A stretch of 64,000 bases of DNA from Oceanicola granulosus HTCC2516 (GCF_000153305.1 NZ_CH724108.1:498205-562204), one strand, 5' to 3'; positions 38,012-49,914 are shown, numbered from the stretch's first letter. Notes: generated by a model not told the origin, from the sequence alone. Numbers and translations are program-made.

Positions 38012-38861
38012 GCGGGTCTCGCTGTTCGAGGTCGGCCCGCGCGACGGGCTGCAGAACGAGGCGGCGGCGATCGCGACGGCCGACAAGGTGCGGCTGGTGG
38101 ACCTGCTGTCGGCCACGGGGCTGACCCGGATCGAGGTGACGAGCTTCGTCAGCCCGCGCTGGGTGCCGCAGATGGCGGATGCCGCCGAGGTGCTGGCGGG
38201 GATCGCCCGCCGGCCCGGCGTCACCTACGCGGCGCTGACGCCCAACCTGCGCGGGCTGGAGGCGGCGCTGGCGGCGGGGGCGGACGAGGTGGCGGTGTTC
38301 GCCTCGGCCTCGGAGGGCTTCAGCCGGGCCAACATCAACTGCTCCGTCGCCGACAGCCTCGCGCGCTTCCGGCCGGTCTGCGCGGCGGCGGCCGAGGCGG
38401 GGGTGCCGGTGCGGGGCTACGTCTCCTGCGTGACCGACTGCCCCTACGACGGCCCCGTCAAGCCCGCCGCCGTCGCCGACGTGGCCGTCGCGCTGGCGCG
38501 GATGGGGTGCCGCGAGATCAGCCTCGGCGACACGCTTGGCCGAGCGACGCCCGAGCGCGTGGAGCGGATGCTCGGCGCGGTGCTCGACTCGCTGCCCGCC
38601 GAGCGCCTCGCGGGGCATTTCCACGACACCGGCGGGCAGGCGCTCGACAACATCGAGGCCAGCGTCGCGCTCGGCCTGCGCAGCTTCGATGCCGCCGTGG
38701 GCGGGCTCGGCGGCTGCCCCTATGCGCCCGGCGCGGCGGGCAACGTGGCGACGGAGGCGGTCGTCGCGCGGCTCGCGGAGCTCGGCCTGGAGACCGGCGT
38801 CGATGCCGCCGCGCTGGCGGAGGCCGCCGCGTTCGCCAAGGGTTTGAGGACGGAACCATGA
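38004..38861 (+). CDS. liuE: hydroxymethylglutaryl-CoA lyase
   Basis: A 285-residue TIM-barrel lyase making acetyl-CoA and acetoacetate, the last step of leucine breakdown. VGPRDGLQNEAAAI holds the catalytic Arg/Asp. The loop GGLGGCPYAPGAAGNVATE near residue 234 contains the signature GCPYAPGA with catalytic Cys. LGDTLGRATP and HFHDTGGQALDN supply the metal and base residues. Start ATG at 38004 lies within the end of liuD. Confidence 0.95.
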   Translation: MAERVSLFEVGPRDGLQNEAAAIATADKVRLVDLLSATGLTRIEVTSFVSPRWVPQMADAAEVLAGIARRPGVTYAALTPNLRGLEAALAAGADEVAVFASASEGFSRANINCSVADSLARFRPVCAAAAEAGVPVRGYVSCVTDCPYDGPVKPAAVADVAVALARMGCREISLGDTLGRATPERVERMLGAVLDSLPAERLAGHFHDTGGQALDNIEASVALGLRSFDAAVGGLGGCPYAPGAAGNVATEAVVARLAELGLETGVDAAALAEAAAFAKGLRTEP

Positions 38862-39634
38862 GCTACGAGACACTCGACATCCGCCGCGACGCGCGCGGCG
38901 TCGTCTACGTGACGCTGAACGTGCCCGAGAAGCGCAACGTGCTGTCGGCGCGGATGATCGGCGAGCTGACCGAGTTCGCCGCCGCGCCCGGCGCGGCGCG
39001 GGCCGTGGTGCTGGCGGGAGCGGGCAAGGTGTTCTGCGCCGGGGGCGACCTGGGATGGATGCGCGCCCAGATGGCGGCCGACCGCGCCACGCGGATGCGC
39101 GAGGCGCGCCGGCTGGCGGAGATGCTGCAGGCGCTCAACACGCTGCCGCTGCCGCTGATCGGGCGGGTGCATGGCGGGGCGTTCGGCGGTGGCGTCGGGC
39201 TGGCCTGCGTGTGCGACGTGGCGGTGGCCGAGGAGGGCACTCGGTTCGGCTTCACCGAGACGCGGCTGGGCCTGATCCCGGCGACCATCGGGCCCTACGT
39301 GATCGCGCGGATGGGCGAGGGGCGCGCGCGGCGGGTGTTCATGTCGGCGCGCCTGTTCGACGCGGCCGAGGCCGTGGCGCTGGGCGTCGTCGCCCGCGCG
39401 GTGCCCGAAGCAGGAATGGACGCCGCGATAGAGGCCGAGGTCGCGCCCTACCTCGCCACGGCGCCCGGCGCGGTCGCCGCCGCCAAGGCGCTCGCCCGCA
39501 GTCTCGGGCCGCGCATCGACGCCGACGTCATCGACGACAGCGTCGCCCGCCTCGCCGACACCTGGGAGGGCGACGAGGCGCGGGCGGGGACGGCGGCGTT
39601 CTTCGACAAGGTGCCGCCGCCCTGGGCCGGGTAG
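38858..39634 (+). CDS. liuC: enoyl-CoA hydratase, probable methylglutaconyl-CoA hydratase
   Basis: A 258-residue crotonase. Oxyanion-hole segments are KVFCAGGDLGWM near 53 and GGAFGGGVGLACVCDVAVA near 105; the glutamate-bearing helix FGFTETRLGLIPATIGPYV near 129 matches methylglutaconyl-CoA hydratases. With the other four genes it completes leucine degradation (isovaleryl-CoA to acetoacetate and acetyl-CoA). ATG overlaps the liuE stop by four bases. Twelve bases separate its stop from the stop of convergent gcvP. Confidence 0.93.
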   Translation: MSYETLDIRRDARGVVYVTLNVPEKRNVLSARMIGELTEFAAAPGAARAVVLAGAGKVFCAGGDLGWMRAQMAADRATRMREARRLAEMLQALNTLPLPLIGRVHGGAFGGGVGLACVCDVAVAEEGTRFGFTETRLGLIPATIGPYVIARMGEGRARRVFMSARLFDAAEAVALGVVARAVPEAGMDAAIEAEVAPYLATAPGAVAAAKALARSLGPRIDADVIDDSVARLADTWEGDEARAGTAAFFDKVPPPWAG

Positions 39635-39646
39635 GCGGGGTCGGCG

Positions 39647-42490
<2,844 letters not shown>

Positions 42491-42505
42491 CTGGGGCTCC
42501 GGGCG

Positions 42506-42865
42506 TCAGCCGATGAGGGCGTTGTAGGCGTCTTCGTCCAGGCACTCGTCCATCTGCGACGGGTCGGAGGGCTTGATCTTGAAGAACCAGCCGGCGCCGG
42601 TGGCGTCCTCGTTGGCGAGCGCGGGGTTGTCGGCGAGGTCGGTGTTGACCTCGGTCACCTCGCCGTCGAGCGGCGCCATGATCTCGGAGGCGGCCTTGAC
42701 GCTCTCGATCACCACGATCTCGTCGCCCTTGGAGACGGTGGCGCCCACCTCGGGCAGTTCGACGAAGACGATGTCGCCGAGCTGGGTGGTGGCGTGCTTG
42801 GTGATGCCGACGGTGACGATGTCGCCCTCGGGGCGCAGCCACTCGTGCTCTTCGGTGTACTTCAT
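42506..42865 (-). CDS. gcvH: glycine cleavage system H protein
   Basis: A 119-residue lipoyl carrier. The start MKYTEEHEWL is canonical, ATTQLGDIVFVELPEVG precedes the lipoyl site, and the lipoylated Lys is in ESVKAASE near residue 62. The C-terminal GAGWFFKIKPSD is typical. It shuttles the aminomethyl group between P, T and L proteins. The ATG at 42863-42865 follows GGGAGACC. It lies 16 bp after gcvT. Confidence 0.97.
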   Translation of the reverse strand: MKYTEEHEWLRPEGDIVTVGITKHATTQLGDIVFVELPEVGATVSKGDEIVVIESVKAASEIMAPLDGEVTEVNTDLADNPALANEDATGAGWFFKIKPSDPSQMDECLDEDAYNALIG

Positions 42866-42881
42866 GCGGGTCTCCCTGGTG

Positions 42882-44000
42882 TCAGCGTTTGAAGTTGGCC
42901 GGGGTGAAGGGCAGGGCGGTGACGGTGAGCGGCAGGCGCTTGCCCCGCAGCTCGCCATGCACGACCGTGCCCGGCGCGGCCAGTTCGGCGGGGACATATC
43001 CCATCGCGACCGGCCCGCCAACGGTGGGGCCGAAGCCGCCCGAGGTGATCCGCCCGACCGGCGTGTCGTCGTCGGCGCCCGCGTAGAGCGGCACGCCCTC
43101 GCGCATCGGCGCGCGGCCCTCCGGGCGCAGCCCGACCCGGCGGCGGGCGGGGCCGTCGGCGAGCTCGCGCAGGATCGTCTCGGCGCCGGGAAAGCCGCCG
43201 GCGCGGGCGCCGTCGCGGCGGCGGACCTTCTGGATCGCCCAGCCCAGCGCCGCCTCGGCGGGCGTGGTGCTCTCGTCGATGTCGTGGCCGTAGAGGCAAA
43301 GCCCGGCCTCGAGCCGCAGGCTGTCGCGCGCGCCGAGGCCGATGGGGGCGACGTCGCCGTGCGCCAGCAGCCGCCGGGCGAGCGCCTCGGCCCGGTCGGC
43401 GGGCACCGAGATCTCGTAGCCGTCCTCGCCGGTGTAGCCCGACCGCGAGACCCAGCACTCGGCCCCCTCGAGCGTCAGCGTCGCGACGTCCATGAAGCGC
43501 ATGTCGGCGGCCTCCGGCGCGAGGTCGGCCAGCACCGCCTCGGCGGCCGGGCCCTGCAGCGCCAGCAGCGCGCGGTCGGTGATCTCGTGGACCTCGACGC
43601 CCTGCAGCGTGCGCAGGTGCGCGAGGTCGTGGGCCTTGCGCGCGGCATTGACCACGAGGAACAGGTGATCGCCCCGGTTCGCCAGCATCAGGTCGTCGAG
43701 CAGCCCGCCGCTGTCGTCGGTGAAGAGGCCGTAGCGCTGGCGGCCCTCGGCGAGGCCGGCGACGTCGACCGGCACCAGCGTCTCGAGCGCCTCGGCGGCG
43801 GCGGCGGTGCTGTCGGCGCGCAGGATGACCTGCCCCATGTGGCTGACGTCGAACAGCCCGGCCCGCGCGCGGGTGTGGAGGTGCTCCTGCATCACGCCCA
43901 TCGGGTATTGCAGCGGCATCTCGTAGCCCGCGAAGACCACCATCCGCGCCCCAAGCTCGACATGCAGCGCGTGCAGCGGCGTCCGAAGCGGTTCGCCCAT
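42882..44000 (-). CDS. gcvT: glycine cleavage system T protein (aminomethyltransferase)
   Basis: A 372-residue THF-dependent aminomethyltransferase that yields methylene-THF and ammonia. TPLHALHVELGARMVVFAGYEMPLQY opens the protein (short form: MVVFAGYEMPLQYP near residue 20), with FDVSHMGQV near 50 and GYTGEDGYEIS near 186. First gene of the operon. GGGAGGACAAGG precedes the ATG at 43998-44000. No glycine riboswitch-like sequence is visible in the upstream region, although many bacteria control gcvT with one. Confidence 0.95.
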   Translation of the reverse strand: MGEPLRTPLHALHVELGARMVVFAGYEMPLQYPMGVMQEHLHTRARAGLFDVSHMGQVILRADSTAAAAEALETLVPVDVAGLAEGRQRYGLFTDDSGGLLDDLMLANRGDHLFLVVNAARKAHDLAHLRTLQGVEVHEITDRALLALQGPAAEAVLADLAPEAADMRFMDVATLTLEGAECWVSRSGYTGEDGYEISVPADRAEALARRLLAHGDVAPIGLGARDSLRLEAGLCLYGHDIDESTTPAEAALGWAIQKVRRRDGARAGGFPGAETILRELADGPARRRVGLRPEGRAPMREGVPLYAGADDDTPVGRITSGGFGPTVGGPVAMGYVPAELAAPGTVVHGELRGKRLPLTVTALPFTPANFKR

Positions 44001-44445
44001 CCTTGTCCTCCCTCGCAGCCCCGGACCCGCCGTCGCGCAGGCCCGCCGGGGCATCCTAGCGCGATCGCACGCGGTTGTGCAGGTGAAGCGTGACGCGGCT
44101 GTCCCGACGGCAGGTGGCGTGGGGGGCGCAGGTGCGGCGGCGGGGATTCGGCCGTCGGGCGCGGGGGCGAAACAATGCCGCCGGGGCAGGCGGATTGGCG
44201 GAGCGCATAGGCGCGCCGAGCCGTGAGCAATTGTTAACGTTTGTGCGACAGTCGCTCGCAAAGCGGGAGATTGGGCGCTGACTGGGGACTGATGCCTCCC
44301 CAGGGTTGATTTCACTGCAAGTTGTTTCCGCAACTGGATAATGTGGCATCAATAAGGCTGTTCAGCGGCGAGCTTGCGCAGCTACTGTGTCAGCAATTCG
44401 ATCCGCATCATTAACCATTTCGGACCGGGACGGGGGTCAGCGACG
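44001..44445. other. 445-bp intergenic region between gcvT and the sugar transferase
   Basis: The gcvT-proximal half is very GC-rich with no coding look. From about 44221 to 44420 the composition drops, with CAATTGTTAACG, TTGTTTCCG and ATAATG, suggesting promoters for the divergent genes. It holds the inverted repeat at 44282-44303 and a smaller one, AGTTG-N6-CAACT, at 44320-44335. I saw no small gene or riboswitch. Confidence 0.6.
44282..44303. promoter_or_regulatory. perfect inverted repeat CTGGGGA-N8-TCCCCAG
   Basis: A 7-bp perfect palindromic pair sits 143 bp upstream of the ExoY-type gene, inside the less GC-rich part of the spacer. There is no T run on either strand, so an operator or a leader hairpin is likelier than a terminator. 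Confidence 0.4.
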
Positions 44446-45138
44446 ATGACCATGCACTGCGCCGATCTTCACGCGAGCGAGGGGGACGCGGCCGTTCGGC
44501 CGGCGGCCGCTCGTCGGCGCCGGTCCGTCTATGAGGGGGGGCCGAAGCGGATGTTCGACATCCTCTTCGTGCTGCTGATCGCGCCGTTCGTGCTGCCGCT
44601 GATCGCCGTGCTGGCGCTGCTCGTGCGGCTCGACGGCGGCCCGGCCTTCTACTCGCAGGTCCGGGTCGGCCGGGGCGGGCGGAAGTTCCGGATGCTGAAG
44701 CTGCGCACGATGGTGCGCGACGCCGACAGCCGGCTGGCCCAGCACCTCGCGCAGAACCCGCAGGCGGCGGCGGAGTGGGCGCAGAAGCAGAAGCTTGTGG
44801 ACGATCCGCGCATCACCCCGCTGGGGCGTGTCCTGCGGCGGACCAGCCTCGACGAGCTGCCCCAGATCCTCAACGTGCTGCGCGGCAACATGAGCGTCGT
44901 CGGGCCGCGCCCCTTCACCGCCGAGCAGGAAGCGGAATACCGGCAGTGCGGCGGCGCGCTCTACTTCGCGATGCGCCCCGGGCTGACCGGCCCGTGGCAG
45001 GTCTCCGACCGGCACGGGTCGCGGTTCGTGGACCGCAAGCTGTTCGACGATCACTACGTGCGGACGCTCTCGCTGGGCAACGACCTGCGCTACGTGCTGC
45101 TGACCGTGGTGGCGATGATCGCCTGCACCGGGCGCTGA
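44446..45138 (+). CDS. ExoY-type undecaprenyl-phosphate sugar phosphotransferase
   Basis: A 230-residue initiating transferase of the bacterial sugar-transferase family (C-terminal domain only, short like ExoY rather than long like WbaP). A single membrane segment (MFDILFVLLIAPFVLPLIAV) is near residue 36. The catalytic part has FYSQVRVGRGGRKFRMLKLRTMV, ITPLGRVLRRTSLDELPQ with the Asp-Glu pair, and SVVGPRPFTAEQEAEY. It moves hexose 1-phosphate to undecaprenyl phosphate to begin repeat-unit synthesis. The ATG at 44446 is chosen; ATG at 44452 is equally possible. It marks one end of the polysaccharide cluster. Confidence 0.93.
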   Translation: MTMHCADLHASEGDAAVRPAAARRRRSVYEGGPKRMFDILFVLLIAPFVLPLIAVLALLVRLDGGPAFYSQVRVGRGGRKFRMLKLRTMVRDADSRLAQHLAQNPQAAAEWAQKQKLVDDPRITPLGRVLRRTSLDELPQILNVLRGNMSVVGPRPFTAEQEAEYRQCGGALYFAMRPGLTGPWQVSDRHGSRFVDRKLFDDHYVRTLSLGNDLRYVLLTVVAMIACTGR

Positions 45139-45157
45139 ACGGCCCCCGGCTGCGCGC

Positions 45158-45358
45158 TCAGGCGGGGGCGGGCCGTGCCGGCGCGCCCTCGCGGGCGGGC
45201 GGGCGCAGGAGCGAGATCGCGGCCGCGAGCGCGACGCCCGTCATCCCGCCGAGCACGTAGGCCAGAATGGCGGCGAGCGGGCCGGCGTGGAGCCAGGCGA
45301 GCGTCGCCGCGCCAATCGCCAGGAGCAGCCCTGCTGCAAGAGACCGGAATGCGTTCAT
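45158..45358 (-). CDS. small hypothetical membrane protein, 66 residues
   Basis: Two hydrophobic helices (SLAAGLLLAIGAATLAWL and LAAILAYVLGGMTGVALAAA) and a short cytoplasmic Pro/Ala/Arg-rich tail. No family is recognised. GAGGACGAGG lies just upstream of the ATG at 45356-45358, and the hydrophobic profile is convincing. It is convergent with the ExoY-type gene 19 bp away and could be a small partner of the export machinery, but that is only a positional guess. Confidence 0.6.
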   Translation of the reverse strand: MNAFRSLAAGLLLAIGAATLAWLHAGPLAAILAYVLGGMTGVALAAAISLLRPPAREGAPARPAPA

Positions 45359-45489
45359 TGCCTCGTCCTCTCCGTTCGCTCGTGCCGCGCCCCGGAAACT
45401 CGCGGATGTCGAGGGCAGGGTCGCAGCATCCATGGGCTACGCCAACTCTGCGACAAGAACATGGCGAAGTCCGGCCAGGGGTGTGTCGG

Positions 45490-46620
45490 TCAGGTCTCGG
45501 CGGCGGTGGCCATGCGCGCGACCATGCGAGCGGCGACGCGGTCCCAGTGATAGCGGTCCTCGGCGCGGCGGCGGCTCGCGGCGCCCTGCCGGGCGGCGAG
45601 GGCCGGGTCGTCGAGGAGGGCGCAGAGGCGGTCGGCGAGGGCGGTGGCGTCGCCGGGCGCCACGAGGGCGCCGTTGACGCCGGGGACGACCATGTCGGGG
45701 ACGGCGCCGATGTCGGTCGCCACGATGGGCAGGCCGTGCCACATCGCCTCGACGAAGACGATGCCGAAGGGCTCGCGGCGGGTCGGCAGGCAGAAGATCC
45801 CGGCGCTGGCGAAGTGGCCGGGCATCTCCGAAAGCGGGATCCGCCCGACGACGTCGCAATTGGCGACGCCGCCGGTGTCGGGGGCGCAGCCGACGATGCG
45901 CAGGCGGGCGTCGGGGTGGCGGGCGAGCACCCGGCGGAAGGCGGCGAGCAGGGTCGGGCCGCCCTTGCGCTCCCAGTCGATGCCCGCGAACAGGATGGTC
46001 TTGCGCTGGCCGGGCGCGGTGACGTCGGCGGGCGCGGCGGGGGTGGCGGCGTTGCTGCCGGCGTGGACGCAGGCGACGCGCGCCTCGGGGCAGTCGTAGT
46101 CGCGCATCAGCGAGGCGGCGACGTTGGTGCTGCGCACGAAGACGGTCTCGGCGTTGCGGTAAATGCTGCGCTCGCAGGCGATCCATGCTTTGGAATACAT
46201 GGCGGCCGCGCCGGCCGCGCCGTAATTCAGATTCTCGAGATGCGTGTGATCGGTGTAGACGTAGTGGGGAATGCCGGGCGCGCTGGCGTCGAAGAGGGAT
46301 TGCATCTGGAACGTCGCATCGAAGTTCGAGTCGCGGGCGACGCGCGCCGCCATCCCCTTGATCCAGCGGAAGATGTAGGGCGTGCGCAATGCCGCGTGCC
46401 TGAGGCTCTTGTTTCCGCGCAGAAGGTCGGGGGCGTATGTCGCCGCGGCCACGGCTGCCGCCGTGCCGTAGGCGAGGGGCGCGCGCTTCAGGCGCGGGAT
46501 GACCTCGATCACCTCGATCTCGCAACCGGGCAGCGCGCGGCGCAGGGCGGCGAGGGTCCGGGCGTTCGCCGGCGGGGCGGGGGGCGAGGGCGTCAGCGTG
46601 AAGAACCCGATCTTGCGCAA
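45490..46620 (-). CDS. glycosyltransferase family 4 (GT-B) protein
   Basis: A 376-residue GT-B transferase. The C-terminal GT4 domain starts KTILFAGIDWERKGGPTLLAA and ends with the donor-binding E-x7-E as REPFGIVFVEAMWHGLPIVAT. N-terminal acceptor-binding strands begin KIGFFTLTPSPP. No signal peptide; it acts on the inner leaflet. No ATG is present at the N-terminus: a TTG at 46618-46620 has AGAGGGA eight bases upstream, and another TTG at 46647 would add nine residues. It transfers one sugar of the repeat unit; the sugar cannot be inferred. Confidence 0.86.
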   Translation of the reverse strand: MRKIGFFTLTPSPPAPPANARTLAALRRALPGCEIEVIEVIPRLKRAPLAYGTAAAVAAATYAPDLLRGNKSLRHAALRTPYIFRWIKGMAARVARDSNFDATFQMQSLFDASAPGIPHYVYTDHTHLENLNYGAAGAAAMYSKAWIACERSIYRNAETVFVRSTNVAASLMRDYDCPEARVACVHAGSNAATPAAPADVTAPGQRKTILFAGIDWERKGGPTLLAAFRRVLARHPDARLRIVGCAPDTGGVANCDVVGRIPLSEMPGHFASAGIFCLPTRREPFGIVFVEAMWHGLPIVATDIGAVPDMVVPGVNGALVAPGDATALADRLCALLDDPALAARQGAASRRRAEDRYHWDRVAARMVARMATAAET

Positions 46621-46718
46621 GCGGCATCCCTCTCGTCGACGTTCCAAGCTCGGGGCGATGTGTCCGGCATTCGGCCGGGCCGCGCAAGCCCGCCGTCGGC
46701 GCTGCCGGGCCGGCGGGC

Positions 46719-48041
46719 ATGAGCTCGGCCCTCCTGTCCTCGCCGCGTCGCCTGATCCTGCGCTCGGGCGGCTGGCTGATCGCGCGCCAGATCGCCAACC
46801 TCGCCAACAGCCTCGTCATCGCCATCTTCGTGGCGCGCCACCTCGGCCCCGAGGGCTACGGCATCCTGAGCTACGCCGTCTCGCTGGTCGCCATCGTCGC
46901 GCCGCTGACGACGCTGGGCATGCGCAACCTGTCCTTGCGCGAATACAAGATGCACCCGGAGGATTCGAACGCGATCGTCGGCACCGTGACGATCATCCGG
47001 CTGGTCGGCTCTCTGGTGTCGGTGCTGATCGTGTTCCTCGTGGCGTGGCTCTACCCGATCGCCCACCCCGATATCGCGATCCTGTGCACGCTCCTGGCCG
47101 GCGCGGCCTTGCTGAAGTCGATCGACACCATCCAGGAATACTTCATCGCCCGGCAGGATCCGAAGCCGTTCGTGATCTTCGCGGTGGCCAACATGACGCT
47201 GTTCGCCGGCATCAAGATCGCGCTCGTCTTCCTCGACGCCACGGTCGATGCGTTCATCGTCACGCTCGCGGTGCAGGGCGCGATGTCGGCGCTGGGCGGG
47301 GTGATCGCCTACCGGCGCCACACCCGCGGCCTGCCGCGCTTCCGCTTCGAGGCGGCGCGGGCGAAGCGCTACCTGGCGCAGGGCTTCCCGCTGATGCTGG
47401 GCTCGCTCTCGGCGGTAATCTACCTGAAGTCGGACATCCTGATGCTGTCCTACCTGGCGGGCAAGGAGACGACGGGCCTCTACGCCGTCGCCGCGCGCCT
47501 GTCGGAGATCTGGTACGTGCTGCCGACCGCCTTCGCGACGGCGCTGTTTCCGCGCATGGTCGAGCTGCGCGACCTGTCGCCCGCACGCTACGCGGCGCGG
47601 GTGCAGGACGCGATGGACAGCTTCGCGGCGTTCGGCACCCTGATCGCGGTGTCGTCGCTGTTCTGGGCGGCTCCGGTCGTGGCGGTCCTGTTCGGCGACG
47701 GCTACGCGGGATCGGTGAGCGTGCTGTACATCTACGCCTGGGTCGGCATCGTCTTCGCGACGCGGGCGCTGATGCACAAGTGGCTGCTCGTGGAGGGCGT
47801 GTTCTGGGGCTCGGCGATGATCCATGCCACCGGCGCGGTGGCGAACGTGCTGCTGAACCTGCTGCTGATCCCGCGCTACGGCGCGGAGGGGGCGGCGATC
47901 GCGACGGTGGCGTCCTACGCGCTCGCGCCGATCCTGCTGGCGCCGCTGGTGCCGTCGCTGCGGCGGCCGGCGGTGATGCAGCTCAAGGCGATCCTGTGGC
48001 CCCGTCGGGTCTGGGACCTGAGGCCGGGAGGGCGGACATGA
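46719..48041 (+). CDS. Wzx-type oligosaccharide flippase
   Basis: A 440-residue MOP-superfamily flippase with about 12 membrane segments. N-terminal LILRSGGWLIARQIANLANSLVIAIFVARHLGPEGYGILSY (short form: ARHLGPEGYGILSYA near residue 35) is a typical Wzx/polysaccharide synthase start. It moves the lipid-linked repeat unit across the inner membrane. Its stop overlaps the next start by four bases (ATGA), tying it to the nucleotidyltransferase-like and kinase-like genes that follow. Confidence 0.92.
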   Translation: MSSALLSSPRRLILRSGGWLIARQIANLANSLVIAIFVARHLGPEGYGILSYAVSLVAIVAPLTTLGMRNLSLREYKMHPEDSNAIVGTVTIIRLVGSLVSVLIVFLVAWLYPIAHPDIAILCTLLAGAALLKSIDTIQEYFIARQDPKPFVIFAVANMTLFAGIKIALVFLDATVDAFIVTLAVQGAMSALGGVIAYRRHTRGLPRFRFEAARAKRYLAQGFPLMLGSLSAVIYLKSDILMLSYLAGKETTGLYAVAARLSEIWYVLPTAFATALFPRMVELRDLSPARYAARVQDAMDSFAAFGTLIAVSSLFWAAPVVAVLFGDGYAGSVSVLYIYAWVGIVFATRALMHKWLLVEGVFWGSAMIHATGAVANVLLNLLLIPRYGAEGAAIATVASYALAPILLAPLVPSLRRPAVMQLKAILWPRRVWDLRPGGRT

Positions 48042-48778
48042 AGCACCTCGTCAGGCGGCGCGCCCGGCAGGCGATGCGGGTGGCGCTGGAGCCGGTGCGC
48101 CTGCTCGGGCCGGGCGCGCGGCGCTGGACGGAGGCGCGGGTCAACGCGCGCGGCAAGCGCTACATCCCGCCCGGTCTGGGGGTGCGCGGCTTCTTCGCGG
48201 CGCTCGAGGCGGCGGGCGTGGCGCACGTGGTGCTGCGCTGGTTCGAGGAGCTGCCCCACGTGGCGCGCGGGCACGACGTGGACATCCTCGTCTCGGACGA
48301 GGGAATGGCGGTGGTGGACGGGCTGCTGTCGTACTGGCCGAGGGGGCAGCAGATCGACGTCTTTTCGGTGAGCGGGGCGAACGGCGGCGGGTTCCGGCCC
48401 GACCTCCTCGGCGACAGCGTGCCGGGCTTTCCACCGGCCATCGCCGCCGAGATCCTCGAGACGCGGCGGGCGGGGCACGGCCCGTGGGGCATCCCGGCAC
48501 CGCGCCAGCACGCGCTGGGGCTGGCCTACCACGCGGTCTACCTGAAGGGCTACCAGTCGGGACTGCCGCCGGACGGCAAGCGGCCGCCGCGCCAGAAGGG
48601 GTCGCGCGACTACGACAGCGTGCTGCGCCAGCTCGCGCCGGGGGCGGGCCTCGACCTGCCCGACGAGATCACGCTCGAGAGCCTCGACGGCTACCTTGCC
48701 GCGCAGGGTTGGCGTCCCGAGCGGGCGCACCTGGAGGCGTTGAAGCCGTTCAACCGCTGGCTGTCGGAGCGGCCGTGA
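48038..48778 (+). CDS. nucleotidyltransferase-like protein of the polysaccharide cluster
   Basis: A 246-residue cytoplasmic protein without a named family that I can assign. The segment AAGVAHVVLRWFEELP followed by RGHDVDILVSDEGM (Asp80, Asp82) resembles the G-x-D-x-D metal-binding strand of the nucleotidyltransferase superfamily after a helix and a strand. The C-terminal half (ALGLAYHAVYLKGYQSGLPP, DYDSVLRQLA) is helical, as in many NTase-fold proteins with a substrate-binding domain. It is translationally coupled to the flippase before it and to the kinase-like gene after it (GTGA overlap), so the three proteins are probably made together. A sugar- or lipid-modifying role is inferred from context only. 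Confidence 0.68.
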   Translation: MKHLVRRRARQAMRVALEPVRLLGPGARRWTEARVNARGKRYIPPGLGVRGFFAALEAAGVAHVVLRWFEELPHVARGHDVDILVSDEGMAVVDGLLSYWPRGQQIDVFSVSGANGGGFRPDLLGDSVPGFPPAIAAEILETRRAGHGPWGIPAPRQHALGLAYHAVYLKGYQSGLPPDGKRPPRQKGSRDYDSVLRQLAPGAGLDLPDEITLESLDGYLAAQGWRPERAHLEALKPFNRWLSERP

Positions 48779-49911
48779 GGGGGCTTTGCGTCGTCGCGCT
48801 AGGGGCGGGGGCCGGGGCGGCGCTCGAGGACCGGGTCGGGGCTGCGCTGGAGGCGCGGGGGTTCGAGGTGTTCGCCGTCGTCGCCGACGGGCGGCTCGAG
48901 GCGCTGGCGGACGAGTTGGACATCGCGCCGGAGCGGGCGGTGGTGGCGTTCAACCCGTTGCTCCAGGCGGAAGCGGCGACGGCCAGGGCGCGGCCCTTCC
49001 ACAGCGAGGAGGTGGCGCGGGCGGCGCACCTGCTGGCGTCGCTGACGGAGGAGAGCGGCCGGCTGCTGCGGGTGACGCGCAGCGAGGCGGAAGCGGAGGC
49101 GGTGGCGCGGCGGCTGCTCGACGGGCCGGCCTGGGCGGCGCTCGATGCCGCGGTGGAGGCCCGGCGGGCGGAGATGGCGAGCGCGTACCCGGTGCTCGCC
49201 GATCTCAGCCGCTTCAAGTACCGCGCCAAGGTGGAACGGGTGCGCTACGGCGAGGCGACGGCGGTGCTGAAGACCTACCGGCGCAACGCGCGCGACGCGA
49301 TGGCGCGGGAGGCGGGGTTCGCGCGCGAGATCGGCCGGCTCAGCGACGTGCCGCCGCGCATCCTCGAGCAGACGGACAACGCGCTGCTCTTCGAGGACAT
49401 CGACAACGCGCTGCGGGTGCGCCGGATCCTGGGCCTGCGGGTGCCGCTTCCCCTGCCGCTGGCGCGGGTGCGGGAGCTGGCGGAGTTCGTGCGGCTCTGC
49501 TGCGCGCAGGGCTTCGACGCGATCGACCTGACCCCGCGCGACAACGTGCTGATCGACGCCGAAACAGGGCGGCTTAGGGCGATCGACTTCGAGTTCGCCA
49601 CGCGGCGCGACGGGCCGGTGCGGCCCGAAGAGAGCTATTGCCTGTCGGGCGTGCCGGCCTCGGCGCAGGTGGCGCGGCCGCTGCTCAACGCGATGGAGGA
49701 GGATCCCTACCCGTCGAAGTGGCGGCCCTACACGGGGCTGTCGAAGCGCAGCTTCCTGCGGGACCCGCCGTGGTTGCAGCATCTCAAGCGGGTGGCGCTG
49801 CACCCGTTCTGGCTGGTCGGCTTCGCGGCCGGGGCGATGGTGCGCCGGCGCCGGCACAGGGCGACGCGAGGGGAGAACATCGACGCGGTCGCCTGGCGCG
49901 GGCGGGGTTGA
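48775..49911 (+). CDS. protein-kinase-fold (APH/LPS-kinase-like) protein
   Basis: A 378-residue protein. Residues 1-140 are an alpha/beta domain of unknown type (VRGLCVVALGAGAGAALED). From about 145 a kinase-like fold is visible: RFKYRAKVERVRYGEATAVLKTYRR with candidate ATP-binding Lys166, then AREAGFAREIGRLSDVPPRIL, the catalytic-loop-like IDLTPRDNVLID (Asp251, Asn257; one residue longer than the usual D-x4-N spacing) and IDFEFA (Asp271) in place of DFG. Such folds phosphorylate sugars, heptose or proteins. The start is GTG at 48775, overlapping the previous stop. It ends 3 bp from the convergent gene whose product carries a related C-terminal domain. Confidence 0.78.
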   Translation: MRGLCVVALGAGAGAALEDRVGAALEARGFEVFAVVADGRLEALADELDIAPERAVVAFNPLLQAEAATARARPFHSEEVARAAHLLASLTEESGRLLRVTRSEAEAEAVARRLLDGPAWAALDAAVEARRAEMASAYPVLADLSRFKYRAKVERVRYGEATAVLKTYRRNARDAMAREAGFAREIGRLSDVPPRILEQTDNALLFEDIDNALRVRRILGLRVPLPLPLARVRELAEFVRLCCAQGFDAIDLTPRDNVLIDAETGRLRAIDFEFATRRDGPVRPEESYCLSGVPASAQVARPLLNAMEEDPYPSKWRPYTGLSKRSFLRDPPWLQHLKRVALHPFWLVGFAAGAMVRRRRHRATRGENIDAVAWRGRG

Positions 49912-49914
49912 GGC

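Noticed and set aside
44001-44200. Possible glycine riboswitch upstream of gcvT
   Set aside because: I could not find the conserved aptamer core on the minus strand; the region is simply GC-rich.
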